From the NCBI RefSeq assembly GCF_002970975.1, contig NZ_KZ672983.1, forward strand, positions 124,001 through 188,000: DNA of 64,000 nt, written 5' to 3'. Position numbers and translations under genes: made by a program. Positions 42,925 to 52,210 of this stretch are shown piece by piece; within the stretch, counting starts at the first letter, position 1, and each line of letters starts with the position of its first letter. Source of the stretch: Microbacterium halophytorum. Its GTDB lineage: Bacteria; Actinomycetota; Actinomycetes; Actinomycetales; Microbacteriaceae. Under the pieces are notes generated by a model that did not search any database, was not told where the DNA came from, and saw nothing but the letters and a program-made list of their open reading frames with translations.

Positions 42925-43784
42925 TCCTCGGTGCCATGGCGGCCCTTGCAATCTCCGTTGCACCAGCCGGTCCTGCCTATTCCGTCTCGTTACTCGGCGG
43001 CTGCGGTGGAATCTACCCTGGTTCGAACTGCGACACCGACAACACCGGCGACGACGTCACTGTCACGGTCGACGACACGTGGCTGCCCGACCCTCCCGAC
43101 GACCCCCGCCCGCCGACGCACGACGACCCCAACAGCGACGGCAACGGCGGCGGCGGTGGTGACGGCACGGGCGACAATGGCGGCAACGATCCGGTGAACA
43201 CGCCTTTCTGCGTGTGGGAATCGAGCGTCTTCCTCGTGTGCCCGGACGGTGACGATGATGACGAAACCGAGGACGAACCCGACGAACCCGAGCCGCCCAC
43301 GGTCGTCCACGCGAGCGACGTGCTCTCCTTCGCGCCGCCGACCCCGACGATCACGAGCGAACCAGACGGGGTCGGGATCGTGGGCATGCCGCTCAACGTC
43401 GTCGTCCCGTCGGCGCCGAGCAGCTCATCCGGCAGCCTGCTCGGGTTCGACGTGACGGTGAGCTTCGTGCCGGAGCTGCTCGAGATCGACTACGGCGACG
43501 GCACGGCCGTCGAGGTCGACGCCGCCACCGCGACGTGGGACGACCTGGGCCAAGCGGAATTCACGGCGACGAGCACGAGCCACGCCTACTCCGAGCGCGG
43601 CAAGTACACGATCACGGCGAACGTGCTCTCAAGCGCGACGGTCGAGTTCGTCGGCTACGGAACGATCCCGGTCACAGGCCTCGTGCGCTCCCCCGCCGCG
43701 ACGACGAGCGTCCGCGCCGTCACGGCCGACACCGCGCTCGTCGCGCAGACCTGCGCCGAGAACCCGTCCGGCCCCGCCTGCTGA
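42912..43784 (+). CDS. Secreted protein with PKD-like module and acidic linkers
   Basis: 290 residues. GTG 42912 opens a Sec signal peptide (MRKLVLGAMAALAISVAPAG with an AYS cleavage area). The mature protein has four Cys in the first half, two low-complexity acidic stretches (Asp/Pro/Gly-rich near 55-95 and DDDDETEDEPDEPEPP), then a PKD-like region with EIDYGDGTAVEVD and HAYSERGKYTITANV near 190-240. It overlaps the lipoprotein gene by 13 bases, so the two are co-expressed and may act together on the cell surface. Function unknown. Confidence 0.78.
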   Translation: MRKLVLGAMAALAISVAPAGPAYSVSLLGGCGGIYPGSNCDTDNTGDDVTVTVDDTWLPDPPDDPRPPTHDDPNSDGNGGGGGDGTGDNGGNDPVNTPFCVWESSVFLVCPDGDDDDETEDEPDEPEPPTVVHASDVLSFAPPTPTITSEPDGVGIVGMPLNVVVPSAPSSSSGSLLGFDVTVSFVPELLEIDYGDGTAVEVDAATATWDDLGQAEFTATSTSHAYSERGKYTITANVLSSATVEFVGYGTIPVTGLVRSPAATTSVRAVTADTALVAQTCAENPSGPAC

Positions 43785-44048
43785 CCCCGGGCAATCCCCC
43801 AAAGGGGACGCAACTCCGCGCCGCACGGCGAATCATGCGCGTCTCGATGGTCGCTCGCCGGCGCGCGCCGAGCAGCAAGCCCGTCCACATCCGCCGCAGT
43901 CGCAGACTCCGCGGACAAAGCGCACCGGATGGCGCGTCGTCTGCGACTGCGGCCCAACTTCTCCTGGGGAACACGCGTCGCACCTTCGCGCCGGGAGAGA
44001 GGCGGGTCCCGTTCGGCCAACGCGCGCTCCGCTCGGCGAACCTCAGGC

Positions 44049-44064
44049 GATCAAACGATTGACC
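44049..44064 (+). promoter_or_regulatory. LacI-type operator before the dehydratase gene
   Basis: GATCAAACGATTGACC, the complement of the CAATCGTTTG core seen before the TRAP and sugar ABC operons, 51 bases upstream of the start codon. Confidence 0.6.
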
Positions 44065-44068
44065 AAAA

Positions 44069-44081
44069 GACATCGGATGTT
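44069..44081 (+). promoter_or_regulatory. FadR/GntR-type operator before the dehydratase gene
   Basis: GACATCGGATGTT, 12 of 13 bases of the palindrome AACATCGGATGTT. Related sites lie at 51092 and 56790. Confidence 0.55.
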
Positions 44082-44114
44082 TAGGCTCGAGGGTACGCAA
44101 GCAAGGGAGCCACG

Positions 44115-45395
44115 TTGAGCACCATCACCGCCGTCGCCACGACGGACATCCGCTTTCCCACGTCGGAGCACCTCGACGGGTCGGACGCGATGAACCCCGA
44201 CCCCGACTACTCGGCGGCGTACGTCGAGATCATCACCGACGCCGACGACGGGCACAGCGGCCACGGCTTCGTGTTCACGATCGGGCGAGGCACCGACGTG
44301 CAGGTCAGCGCCATCCGGGCGCTCGAGGCATACCTCGTCGGGCGGAATGCCGAGGAGCTCCTCGACGACATGGGCGCGACCTGGCGCGATCTGGTGTGGG
44401 ATTCGCAGCTGCGCTGGCTCGGCCCCGAGAAGGGCGTCATGCACATGGCGATCGGCGCCGTGGTGAACGCCCTCTGGGATCTCAAGGCCAAGCGCGCCGG
44501 CCTGCCGCTCTGGCAACTGCTCTCCCGGATGAGCCCGGAGGAGATCGTCGACCTCGTCGACTTCCGCTACCTCACCGACGCGCTCACGCGCGACGAGGCC
44601 CTCGACATCCTGCGCGCAGCCGTTCCCGGCCGCACCGAGCGCGAGGCGGAGCTGCTCGAGCGCGGCTACCCCGCGTACACCACCACGCCCGGCTGGCTCG
44701 GCTATTCCGACGAGAAGCTCGAGCGCCTCTGCCGCGAGGCGGTCGCCGACGGCTTCTCCATGATCAAGCTCAAGGTCGGCGGAAGCCTCGACGACGACAT
44801 CCGGCGCATGGGCATCGCGCGCGCGGCGGTCGGCCCCGGCATCCGGATCGGCACCGACGCGAACCAGCGCTGGGACGTGGACGAGGCGATCGAGTGGATG
44901 TCGCACCTGAAGCAGTTCGACCCTGCGTGGATCGAAGAGCCCACGAGCCCGGATGACGTGCTCGGGCACGCGGCGATCGCGAAGGGCATCGCACCGATCC
45001 CGATCGCGACGGGCGAGCACTCCGGCGGGCGCGTGATGTTCAAGCAGTTCCTGCAGGCCGAGGCGCTCAACGTGCTGCAGATCGATGCGACCCGCGTCGC
45101 AGGCGTCAACGAGAACATCGCCATCCTGCTGCTCGCCGCCAAGTTCGGCGTGCCGGTGTGCCCGCACGCCGGAGGCGTCGGCCTCTGCGAGGCTGTGCAG
45201 CACATGTCGATGTTCGACTTCGTCGCCGTGACCGGGACGACCGAGGGGCGCGTGATCGAGTTCGTGGACCACCTGCACGAGCACTTCGTGACCCCGACGG
45301 ACGTCCGCGGCGGCGCATACCGCGCCCCGACGGCGCCGGGCAACGGCATGGAGATGCACGCCGCGAGCCGCGAGGAGTACGAGTTCCATGGCTGA
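44115..45395 (+). CDS. fucD: L-fuconate dehydratase (enolase superfamily)
   Basis: 426 residues, FucD length. Mandelate-racemase-type residues are visible: KxK as MIKLKVGG near residue 220, metal ligands in [21 protein letters not shown] and ATGEHSGGR, and the general acid/base His in CPHAGGVGL near 351. [15 protein letters not shown] is a FucD-type stretch. It dehydrates L-fuconate to 2-keto-3-deoxy-L-fuconate. The start is TTG 44115 with AAGGGAG just upstream. It overlaps the aldo/keto reductase gene by eight bases; both are preceded by LacI- and GntR-type operators. Confidence 0.93.
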   Translation: MSTITAVATTDIRFPTSEHLDGSDAMNPDPDYSAAYVEIITDADDGHSGHGFVFTIGRGTDVQVSAIRALEAYLVGRNAEELLDDMGATWRDLVWDSQLRWLGPEKGVMHMAIGAVVNALWDLKAKRAGLPLWQLLSRMSPEEIVDLVDFRYLTDALTRDEALDILRAAVPGRTEREAELLERGYPAYTTTPGWLGYSDEKLERLCREAVADGFSMIKLKVGGSLDDDIRRMGIARAAVGPGIRIGTDANQRWDVDEAIEWMSHLKQFDPAWIEEPTSPDDVLGHAAIAKGIAPIPIATGEHSGGRVMFKQFLQAEALNVLQIDATRVAGVNENIAILLLAAKFGVPVCPHAGGVGLCEAVQHMSMFDFVAVTGTTEGRVIEFVDHLHEHFVTPTDVRGGAYRAPTAPGNGMEMHAASREEYEFHG

Positions 45396-46365
45396 CCCGC
45401 TCTCACCGCGCACCGACCTGTCCCTGCCGGAGCTCGGCTACGGCGCCTCGAGCCTCGGGAACATGCATCGCGTGCTGCCCGAGGAGCAGGCGTGGGGCGT
45501 GCTCGAGGCTGCGTGGGACGCGGGCATCCGGTACTACGACACGGCCCCGCACTACGGCCTCGGCCTGTCGGAGCGGCGCCTCGGTGCATTCCTGCAGACG
45601 AAGCCGCGCGACGAGTACGTACTGTCGACGAAGGCCGGGCGCCTGCTCGTGCCGAACCCCGGGGGTGAGAACGAGCTCGACCTCGACAACGCGTTCCACG
45701 TGCCGGCCGTGACGCGACGGCAGTGGGACTTCAGTGCCGACGGCGTGCGCCGTTCGATCGACGAGTCGCTCGAACGAATGGGCCTCGACCGCATCGACCT
45801 CGTGTACCTCCACGACCCCGAGCGCTCCGACGACCTCGAGCGCAACCTCGCCTCGGGCACGCAGGCGCTCGGCGATCTGAAGACGGAGGGCGTGATCGCG
45901 GCTTCGGGTCTCGGCTCGATGGATCCGACGGCGCTCGCGCTCGGCGCGTCATCCGGAGCCCTCGATGCGCTCATGGTCGCCGGCCGGCTCACACTGCTGG
46001 AGCAGCCTGCGCTGGCCGACGTCGTGCCCGCGTGCGAGCGGACGGGCACGTCGATCGTCACGGCGTCGGTGTTCAACTCCGGCCTGCTGTCGAGCGACGA
46101 CCCGGCCGACAACCCGCGCTACGAGTACGGCGCGGCCCCCGCGGAGCTGATCGACCGTGCGAGCCGCATCGCCGCGGTGTGCCGCGCCCACGGCGTGCCG
46201 CTCCCCGCGGCCGCACTGCAGTACACGCCGCGCCTGCCGCAGGTGCGCAGCGTCGTCTCGGGCAGCAGCCGGGCCGCCCAGATCCGCCAGAATGCCGACT
46301 GGATGGGACTTCCCATCCCTACAGCCCTCTGGGCCGACCTGGAGGCACACGGCCTGACCCCATAG
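45388..46365 (+). CDS. Aldo/keto reductase, probable L-fucose dehydrogenase
   Basis: 325 residues of the D-threo-aldose/L-fucose dehydrogenase branch. The AKR tetrad is visible: Asp and Tyr in [18 protein letters not shown], Lys in LSTKAGRLL, His in [24 protein letters not shown] and [33 protein letters not shown] motifs (here [10 protein letters not shown]) fit the family. It would oxidise L-fucose to L-fucono-lactone with NAD(P)+. It is translationally coupled to fucD and followed by a terminator. Confidence 0.9.
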   Translation: MADPLSPRTDLSLPELGYGASSLGNMHRVLPEEQAWGVLEAAWDAGIRYYDTAPHYGLGLSERRLGAFLQTKPRDEYVLSTKAGRLLVPNPGGENELDLDNAFHVPAVTRRQWDFSADGVRRSIDESLERMGLDRIDLVYLHDPERSDDLERNLASGTQALGDLKTEGVIAASGLGSMDPTALALGASSGALDALMVAGRLTLLEQPALADVVPACERTGTSIVTASVFNSGLLSSDDPADNPRYEYGAAPAELIDRASRIAAVCRAHGVPLPAAALQYTPRLPQVRSVVSGSSRAAQIRQNADWMGLPIPTALWADLEAHGLTP

Positions 46366-46378
46366 GCGCGGACGAACT

Positions 46379-46415
46379 GGCGGGGCGCCGGGCGACCAAC
46401 GCCCGACACCCCGCC
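46379..46415 (+). terminator. Terminator of the fucD-reductase operon
   Basis: GGCGGGG-cgc-CGGGCG-accaa-CGCCCG-aca-CCCCGCC: two stacked stems (7 and 6 bp) with a symmetric internal loop, 14 bases after the reductase stop. Confidence 0.65.
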
Positions 46416-46441
46416 GCCGTGTGCAGTCGCTTTTCGCCGGA

Positions 46442-46507
46442 CCAACGCTCGGAGCCCCGGAAGGGCGGGCACGCTGGCGCCCGCGCCATGGGAACTGGCT
46501 GCGTTGG
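46442..46507. repeat. Shorter relative of the 88-bp inverted-repeat element
   Basis: CCAACGC ... GCGTTGG ends with GAACTGGCTGCGTTG inside, 13 of 15 bases like GAATTGACTGCGTTG of the elements at 37613 and 37776. Intergenic, between convergent genes. Confidence 0.4.
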
Positions 46508-46523
46508 GCACGAGGCCGTGACG

Positions 46524-46569
46524 CACAGAACCGCGGAGACCCGGTGACCCGGAGACCCGCGGTTCTGTG
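46524..46569 (-). terminator. Terminator of the NhaC-type gene
   Basis: CACAGAACCGCGG (46524-46536) pairs perfectly with CCGCGGTTCTGTG (46557-46569), a 13-bp stem with a 20-base loop, 28 bases after the minus-strand stop codon. Confidence 0.7.
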
Positions 46570-46597
46570 ATGTCGGCGTCGGCGCTCGCGCCCGCGG

Positions 46598-48100
46598 CTA
46601 CGCTGCCGTCGCGTTTCGCCGCGCCTCTTTGTAGAAGCAGCCGATACCGGTGATCGCAAGCAGCGGCGCCATGACCAAGATGCCGAACTGCATGAACATG
46701 TAGGGCACGTAATCGGCGTATGCGACCCCCAGCGTCGCGACCATGTACACCCCCGTGGTGGTCCACGGGACCATCGGTTCGAAGGCCGTGCCGTAGTCCT
46801 CGATCGAGCGAGAGAGCACCTTTCGGGGGATCCCCGCCTCGTCGTACTTCGGCCCGAAGACCTCGCCCACGATGAACGCCGTGGCGTACTGGTTCGACGT
46901 GCTGAGGTTCACAACCGACGACGACACGAGCGACGCGATGATCGTCGCCGGCCGGCTCCGCACACCTGCGAACACGGTCCGGACGATGCGTCCGACAGCA
47001 TCGATGACGTCCATCGACCCGATGAACATGAACACGGTGAGCGTGATGAGCACGGCACTCGCCATGGAATACAGGCCGCCGCGCTCCACGATCGCCAGCC
47101 CTGCCTCATTGGTGATCTCGTTCGGCAGGATGTCGTTGGTCACGCCGTTGATCAGTGCGGTCACCATGTCGGTGAAGGTGAAGCCCTGCATGGCGACGGC
47201 GATGATCGCGGCGACAGCGCTCGAGATCAACAGCGTCGGCAGCGGCGGCTTGCGCCAGATCGCGCCGATGACCACGACGACCAAGGGCGCCAGGACGACG
47301 AACGACAGGTCGAACGACGACCCGAGCGCATCGACGGTCGGCCGGATGAGGCTCTCGACGTCTGCGCCCCGACTCGGCGCGGCGATCCCCGCGACGACGT
47401 AGACGATGACCGCCGCCAGATACGCCGGCCCCGTGGTGTTGACCATGGAGCGGATGTGGTCGTAGATCGGCACCCGTGCACCCATCGACGCCATGACGGT
47501 CGTGTCGGAGAGCGGGGACATCTTGTCGCCGAAGTACGCGCCCGAGATGACGGCGGCCGCGAGCATTCCGAGGTTCGCGTCGGACGCCGCGCCGATGGCG
47601 ACGAGCACGACACCGATCGTGCCGGCCGAGCCCCAGGACGTGCCCGTCGCGAGGGAGAATGCTGACGTCAGCACGAACGCGATCAGGTACAACCAGTGCG
47701 GGTCGATGAGCTGCATGCCGTAGTACACCAGGTACGGGATGGTTCCCGACGCCGTCCACGAACCGATGAGCAGGCCGATGGCCATCAGCATCAGGATCGC
47801 CGGAACTGCCGTGCTCGTGCGCTTGACGATCGCGTCCTGAACCGTCGCGAAGTCCGCGCCGAGCGAGAAGAGCATCAGGATCGTGCAGAGCGCGGCGAGC
47901 AGGAACGTGAACTCGAGCGGCCAACTCGCGAGCCCGAACACCATCGGGCCGACGATCATGCCGAAGGTGATGAACACGAGCAGCAGCGCCATCGGCAGCA
48001 CCGCGTGCACGAATCGAACCTTGCGCTTCAGCGGTTTCACGCTCATCGCCTGCGTGTATTCCCCCGGCGCAACCGCCTGTGAATCCTGGGACATCATCAT
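46598..48100 (-). CDS. nhaC: NhaC-family Na+/H+ antiporter
   Basis: 500 residues, about 11 membrane helices. NhaC marks are ATGTSWGSAGTIGVVLVAIG and ISGAYFGDKMSPLSDTTVMAS, followed by SMGARVPIYDHIRSM and, near the end, LSRSIEDYGTAFEPMVPWTTTG. It exchanges Na+ (in some members malate/lactate) for H+. Three ATGs lie in a row at the start; the third (48094) has better spacing from GAGAGGA. It is 25 bases downstream of a class V aminotransferase gene, so co-transcription is likely. Some NhaC members take organic acids, so a link to sugar-acid products is possible. Confidence 0.9.
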   Translation of the reverse strand: MMMSQDSQAVAPGEYTQAMSVKPLKRKVRFVHAVLPMALLLVFITFGMIVGPMVFGLASWPLEFTFLLAALCTILMLFSLGADFATVQDAIVKRTSTAVPAILMLMAIGLLIGSWTASGTIPYLVYYGMQLIDPHWLYLIAFVLTSAFSLATGTSWGSAGTIGVVLVAIGAASDANLGMLAAAVISGAYFGDKMSPLSDTTVMASMGARVPIYDHIRSMVNTTGPAYLAAVIVYVVAGIAAPSRGADVESLIRPTVDALGSSFDLSFVVLAPLVVVVIGAIWRKPPLPTLLISSAVAAIIAVAMQGFTFTDMVTALINGVTNDILPNEITNEAGLAIVERGGLYSMASAVLITLTVFMFIGSMDVIDAVGRIVRTVFAGVRSRPATIIASLVSSSVVNLSTSNQYATAFIVGEVFGPKYDEAGIPRKVLSRSIEDYGTAFEPMVPWTTTGVYMVATLGVAYADYVPYMFMQFGILVMAPLLAITGIGCFYKEARRNATAA

Positions 48101-48125
48101 TCCTCTCTTCCGAGTTCGCCTGCGC

Positions 48126-49337
48126 TCACTGCGCGGTTGCCGCGCGGCGACGACCCGGGTTCCATGACTCTGCGAAGCGGACGTAGTCGTCCAACGTGTT
48201 GTAGACCTGTGCGGACAGCCGCACGAAGCCTCGGCCGTTGTGCGACGTGATGGCCACGGCGGCGTTCGCGTCCGCGGCGATCCGGTCGCGGAGGTCGTGG
48301 GCCTGCGCCTCGTTCGTCACCATCCCGTCCGGCAGCGGGACCAGCCGGAGGGACGGAGCCGGATTCCGAGGCAGGTCGGTGAGCTCTGCTCCCCAGATGT
48401 CTGCCACGGCCGCCTGCGCTGCCGTTGCCAACTGCGCGAGGTGCTCGCGGTAGCGATTCCAGCCGATGCGCTCCTCGACGCCGTCGATTGCCGCGGGGAC
48501 CGCGAGCCACGGGCTGTAGTCCAGCGTTCCCTGCAGGTCGAACCGCTGCGGAAACGGGTTCATGCTGCCCCAGGAGTCGATCGACGGGAACAGACGCTGG
48601 CGGTCCGCCGGCAGCAACGGGTTCGCCACGAGCACGCCCGTTCCCCGCGGAGTGAGCCCCCACTTGTGCAGATTGCCGACCCAGTAGGCGCCCTCGAGGC
48701 CCTCCGTCGGGCGCGCGATCTGGCCTGGCCCGTGCGCGCCGTCGACGAGGAGCTCCACGCCCGCCGAACGGCACAGGGCGGCGATGTCGGCGACGGGAAA
48801 GACCATGCCCGTCGGCGAGGTGACCTGATCGACCAGGACCATCTTCAGACGAGGCGTCTCGGCGATGTGCTGTCGGAACAGCTCGACGATCTCCGAGTCA
48901 TCCGCGTTCAGAGGCACCTGCAATGTGACGACGCGAGCGCCCGCGGAGCGAGCGCGACGACGCGCCGCCATCGCGACCGCACCATAGTTGTGGTCGGTGA
49001 CGAGCACGACATCCTCGCTGCGGAAATCGAGCGATGCGAGCACGACGGCGGCCCCGGCGGAGGCGTTCGCGACCAAAGCGGTGGCGTCGATCGGCGCGCC
49101 GAGCCACGCAGCGACGCGCTCGCGAGCGGACGCGACACGACCGTCGAGCCCACGCCACCAGGCGTCCGCGTCGGCGTTCATCTCGTCGCGCAGCTGCGTC
49201 TCGCGCTCGAGCACGAATCGTGGCGGCGCTCCGTACGACCCATGGTTCAGGTGCGCGACCGTCGGGTCCAAGGACCACAGGTCCGCTGCCGGCCGCCCGT
49301 CCGCGACCAGAAGCTCGCCGGTTCCGGTGTTGCCCAT
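48126..49337 (-). CDS. Class V aminotransferase (isopenicillin N epimerase-like)
   Basis: 403 residues, PLP fold type I. HLNHGSYGAPPRFVLERE at the start is typical of the CefD-like branch. Cofactor residues are DGAHGPGQI (Asp and His) and WVGNLHKWGLTPRGTGVL, where Lys forms the internal aldimine. Start ATG 49337 is preceded by GGGAGAG; ATG 49364 is less likely. It shares a leftward transcript with the NhaC antiporter. Substrate unknown; racemase, cysteine lyase and transaminase activities all occur in the family. Confidence 0.88.
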   Translation of the reverse strand: MGNTGTGELLVADGRPAADLWSLDPTVAHLNHGSYGAPPRFVLERETQLRDEMNADADAWWRGLDGRVASARERVAAWLGAPIDATALVANASAGAAVVLASLDFRSEDVVLVTDHNYGAVAMAARRRARSAGARVVTLQVPLNADDSEIVELFRQHIAETPRLKMVLVDQVTSPTGMVFPVADIAALCRSAGVELLVDGAHGPGQIARPTEGLEGAYWVGNLHKWGLTPRGTGVLVANPLLPADRQRLFPSIDSWGSMNPFPQRFDLQGTLDYSPWLAVPAAIDGVEERIGWNRYREHLAQLATAAQAAVADIWGAELTDLPRNPAPSLRLVPLPDGMVTNEAQAHDLRDRIAADANAAVAITSHNGRGFVRLSAQVYNTLDDYVRFAESWNPGRRRAATAQ

Positions 49338-49461
49338 CTGAGATCTCTCCCTACTGTGCGCCACTGACGACGCACCAACGCACTGGCCTTCGCCATCGGA
49401 CGAACGACAGTGGACAATTGCGATTCCCGCGGTTCGGCGCAGAAGAACGCACCCCGATCAG

Positions 49462-49501
49462 GTAGGCGCGACGGAGGCGGGCGCCAGCGCGCCGCGCCTA
49501 C
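49462..49501 (-). terminator. Hairpin at the end of the SDR gene
   Basis: GTAGGCGCG (49462-49470) pairs with CGCGCCTAC (49493-49501), a 9-bp stem overlapping the SDR stop codon; the loop holds a second GC-rich stem. Probable terminator of the long leftward operon. Confidence 0.5.
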
Positions 49502-50244
49502 GCCGGACGGGGGCGGAGGCTGTCCATGCCGCCGTCGACCGCGAGGGCGACGCCCGTCGTCGAGCCGGCTCTCGGGCTGGCGAGGTAGGCGATCGCGTCG
49601 GCGACCTCCTCCGGCTTCACCAAACGGCCGTGCGGCTGGCGCGCGTTCAGCGCCGCGCGCTCTGCCGCCGGGTCGTCGGCGCTGTCGAGAAGCCGACCCA
49701 CCCACGGGGTGTCGGCGGTGCCGGGGTTCACGCAGTTCACGCGGATGCCCTCGCGCAGGTGATCGGTCGCCATGTGCAGCGTCAGGGCCAGCACCGCGCC
49801 CTTGCTCGCCCCGTACAGCGCGCGCTCCTGCAGGCCCACCGTCGCGGCCACCGAGCTGGTGTTCACGATCGCCGCAGCCCGCGACTTCCGCAGCCACGGC
49901 AGCGCCGCGCGCGCCACGCGCACCATGCCTGTCACGTTCACGTCGAACACGCGCGCCCACTCGGCGTCGCCGTTCGCCTCGATCGTTCCCTGCGCGCCGA
50001 TGCCGGCGTTGTTCACGACGATGTCGATACCGCCGAAGTCGGCGGCGACCTGCGCGACGCCCGCGCGCACCGTCTCGTCGTCACCCACGTCGACGCGGTA
50101 CGCGTCGGCCATGCCTTCCGGCACCTCGCGGTCGAAGATCGCCACGCGGGCGCCCTCCTCCCGCAGGCGATCGACCACGGCCGCGCCGATGCCGGATGCG
50201 CCGCCCGTCACGACCGCGACGAGCCCGTCCATCGAGCCGCTCAT
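49498..50244 (-). CDS. SDR dehydrogenase, probable 2-keto-3-deoxy-L-fuconate dehydrogenase
   Basis: 248 residues, classical short-chain dehydrogenase. Cofactor motif VTGGASGIGAAVVDRL, then Asp in AIFDRE favouring NAD+, NNAG motif DIVVNNAGIGAQG, catalytic Ser in NTSSVAATVG and YGASK (Tyr, Lys) near residue 150. ATG 50244 overlaps the stop of the FAH gene (ATGA). In the oxidative fucose route this step oxidises C4 of 2-keto-3-deoxy-L-fuconate. The pathway assignment rests on context. Confidence 0.88.
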   Translation of the reverse strand: MSGSMDGLVAVVTGGASGIGAAVVDRLREEGARVAIFDREVPEGMADAYRVDVGDDETVRAGVAQVAADFGGIDIVVNNAGIGAQGTIEANGDAEWARVFDVNVTGMVRVARAALPWLRKSRAAAIVNTSSVAATVGLQERALYGASKGAVLALTLHMATDHLREGIRVNCVNPGTADTPWVGRLLDSADDPAAERAALNARQPHGRLVKPEEVADAIAYLASPRAGSTTGVALAVDGGMDSLRPRPA

Positions 50245-51077
50245 GCGAACACCTGCCGCTGCTTGCCGAGGCCCTCTACCTCGACCTCGACGACGTCGCC
50301 AGCAGCGAGGTACGGGAAGCGGCCCGAGAGCGCGACACCCTGCGGCGTGCCCGTCATGATCACGTCGCCGGGCTCGAGCGCCAGGAACTGCGAGAGGTGC
50401 CACACGATGTACGGCACCCCGAAGATCAGGTCGCTCGTGTTCGAATCCTGACGCGGTTCGCCGTTGACCCAGCTGCGCAGACGCAGGTTCCCGAAGTCGA
50501 CCTCATCCGGCGTCACCAGCTCGGGCCCGAGCGGCGAGAACCGCGGCGCCGACTTGCCCTTGCCCCACTGGCCGCCCGAGATCTCGAGCTGCCACTCGCG
50601 CTCCGAGAGGTCGTTCGCGACCGTGAAGCCGGCGATGTGCTCGAGCGCCTCGGCTTCGCTGTCGAGGTAGCTGGCGCGCGTGCCGACGACGATCGCGAGC
50701 TCGACCTCCCAGTCGGTCTTCGCGCTGCCGCGCGGGATCGGCACCTCGTCGTACGGGCCCGAGACCGTGTTCGGCGCCTTCGTGAACATCACGAGGTTCT
50801 CCGGGGGCTCCGCGCCCGACTCGGCCGCGTGCGCCGCGTAGTTCATGCCGACGCAGTAGATGGCGCTGGGGCGGGCGATGGGCGCCCCGATCCGCACGCC
50901 GTCGGTCGACACCTCCGCCAGCTCGCCCGCGGCGAGCGCGGCCGCCGCCCGGTCGGTGCCGCCGGCGAGGAACGCCCCGTCGATGTCGGCGGTGACAGGC
51001 GCCAGGTCGTACGCCTTCCCGTCAGCGATGGCGACGGGCCGCTCGCGGCCCTCCTCGCCGATACGTGCGAACCTCAT
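50241..51077 (-). CDS. FAH-fold hydrolase, probable 2,4-diketo-3-deoxy-L-fuconate hydrolase
   Basis: 278 residues of the fumarylacetoacetase family. Metal ligands are in IYCVGMNYAAHAAES, TDWEVELAIVVG (Glu, Glu) and FTVANDLSEREWQ (Asp). SGGQWGKGKSAPRFSPLGPELV and GDVIMTGTPQGVALS are family blocks. ATG 51077 has GGAGG upstream. It would cleave the diketo acid from the SDR step into pyruvate and L-lactate. A GntR-type palindrome 15 bases before the start suggests an extra internal promoter. Confidence 0.9.
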   Translation of the reverse strand: MRFARIGEEGRERPVAIADGKAYDLAPVTADIDGAFLAGGTDRAAAALAAGELAEVSTDGVRIGAPIARPSAIYCVGMNYAAHAAESGAEPPENLVMFTKAPNTVSGPYDEVPIPRGSAKTDWEVELAIVVGTRASYLDSEAEALEHIAGFTVANDLSEREWQLEISGGQWGKGKSAPRFSPLGPELVTPDEVDFGNLRLRSWVNGEPRQDSNTSDLIFGVPYIVWHLSQFLALEPGDVIMTGTPQGVALSGRFPYLAAGDVVEVEVEGLGKQRQVFA

Positions 51078-51091
51078 TGATACGCCCTCCA

Positions 51092-51104
51092 TACATCCGA
51101 TGTT
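51092..51104 (-). promoter_or_regulatory. FadR/GntR-type operator between GntR and FAH genes
   Basis: TACATCCGATGTT, 12 of 13 bases of the palindrome AACATC(G/C)GATGTT, 15 bases before the FAH start and directly downstream of the GntR gene. Confidence 0.55.
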
Positions 51105-51151
51105 AAGCGGCGACAGTACCGCCACATCGTCAGTCTAACCCGATCCGGCCC

Positions 51152-51847
51152 CTATTGGTCGGATGTTTCCGGATCGAACGGTGCCGCACGCAGCCACTGC
51201 TCGACTCCCGAGATGTGCGCGAGCATGAGCGCCCGCGCGAGCTCGGCGTCGCCGCGCTCGACGGCCTCGAGGATGCCCCGGTGCTCGTCGATCGTGCGGC
51301 GGGTCGAGCCACCCTCCGTGATGCCGCGCCACACGCGCGCCCGCACGGTGCGGCTCGACAGCGATTCGAGCAGGCTCGCGAGGTAGCCGTTGCCGCTCGC
51401 GGCGGCGAGCCGTGCGTGGAACTCGGTGTCATGCGCGACGAGCTCCTCGACGGAGGTCTGCTCGTCGACAGTCGCGAGCGTCTGCTGCATCTCGGCAACC
51501 TGCTCAGCTGTGGCTTTGCCCGCGGCCAGCGCGACGGCGTCCGGCTCGAGCATACGGCGCACCTCGAACAGCTCGAGCACCGAGTCATCCTGATGCAGCT
51601 CGACGACGAAGCTCATCGCCTCGAGCAGCATCGCCGGCTCGAGGCTCGTGACGTAGGTGCCATCGCCGCGTCGCACGTCGAGCACCCGGATGACCTCGAG
51701 CGCCTTGACCGCCTCCCGCAACGAGCTGCGCGAGAGCCCGAGCTGCTCGCTGAGATCCTTCTCGGGCGGCAGCTTGCCGCCGGGCTTCACCTTGCCGGAC
51801 ACGATCATGTCCTTGATACCCAGAATCGCGTCGTCCGTCACCGCCAT
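51152..51847 (-). CDS. FadR-type GntR regulator (FCD domain)
   Basis: 231 residues. Winged helix: ILGIKDMIVSGKVKPGGKLP, LSEQLGLSRSSLREAVKALE, GDGTYVT. The all-helical FCD domain has metal-ligand positions: Asp in ELVAHDTEFH (with His), and His in RTIDEHRGILEAV; the His of LMLAHISGVEQW completes the set. FCD regulators sense small organic acids, so an aldonate or keto-acid of the pathway is a likely inducer. It lies in the sugar operon, nine bases after the mutarotase gene. Confidence 0.92.
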   Translation of the reverse strand: MAVTDDAILGIKDMIVSGKVKPGGKLPPEKDLSEQLGLSRSSLREAVKALEVIRVLDVRRGDGTYVTSLEPAMLLEAMSFVVELHQDDSVLELFEVRRMLEPDAVALAAGKATAEQVAEMQQTLATVDEQTSVEELVAHDTEFHARLAAASGNGYLASLLESLSSRTVRARVWRGITEGGSTRRTIDEHRGILEAVERGDAELARALMLAHISGVEQWLRAAPFDPETSDQ

Positions 51848-51856
51848 GACATCACC

Positions 51857-52210
51857 CTATGGCCGCCCGGCGGGGTCGGCGGAACCGCCGTCGTGGTGGA
51901 ACACCTCGTCGATCGGCATCCACCACTCCCCGTCGGGCGTACCGGGCAGCTGTCGCTGGAGCGGCTCCTGCACCGCCCACCATTCGCGGGTCGTCGGGTC
52001 CTCCGCCATCCGTGCCATGTCACCCTCGTAGTCGTCGCCGACGTACTCGAAGTAGGAGAACAGCAGGTCGCCGTGGCGGAAGATCGAATAGTTCCGGATG
52101 CCGGCGGCCTCGATCGCCGCGAGCACACCCGGCCAGACGGCGGCGTGGTAGCGCTCGTACTCCTCGCGGTTCTCGGGCGGCAGGCCGATGACGCTGGCGA
52201 CGCGCTTCAT
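51857..52210 (-). CDS. L-rhamnose/L-fucose mutarotase family protein
   Basis: 117 residues, a ferredoxin-like barrel of the RhaM family. PPENREEYERYHAAVWPGVLAAIEAAGIRNYSIFRHGDLLFSYFEY is recognisable in parts: YERYHAAVWPGV (catalytic His region), GIRNYSIF, LFSYFEYVGDD and the C-terminal WWMPIDEVFHHD. It interconverts alpha and beta anomers of a deoxysugar before the dehydrogenase step. It overlaps the Gfo/Idh gene by four bases. Confidence 0.92.
   Translation of the reverse strand: MKRVASVIGLPPENREEYERYHAAVWPGVLAAIEAAGIRNYSIFRHGDLLFSYFEYVGDDYEGDMARMAEDPTTREWWAVQEPLQRQLPGTPDGEWWMPIDEVFHHDGGSADPAGRP

Larger units (their letters stand above)
43785..44114. other. Intergenic region before the fuconate dehydratase gene
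   Basis: 330 bases. It begins with a small CCCC-caaa-GGGG-type hairpin (near 43796-43807) and ends with paired LacI- and GntR-type operators. No credible gene in between; the Arg-rich frame on the plus strand looks spurious. Confidence 0.5.

Noticed and set aside
51156..51168. Fourth copy of the GntR palindrome (TGGTCGGATGTTT)
   Set aside because: It matches only part of the motif and lies in the last codons of the GntR gene, so chance is likely.
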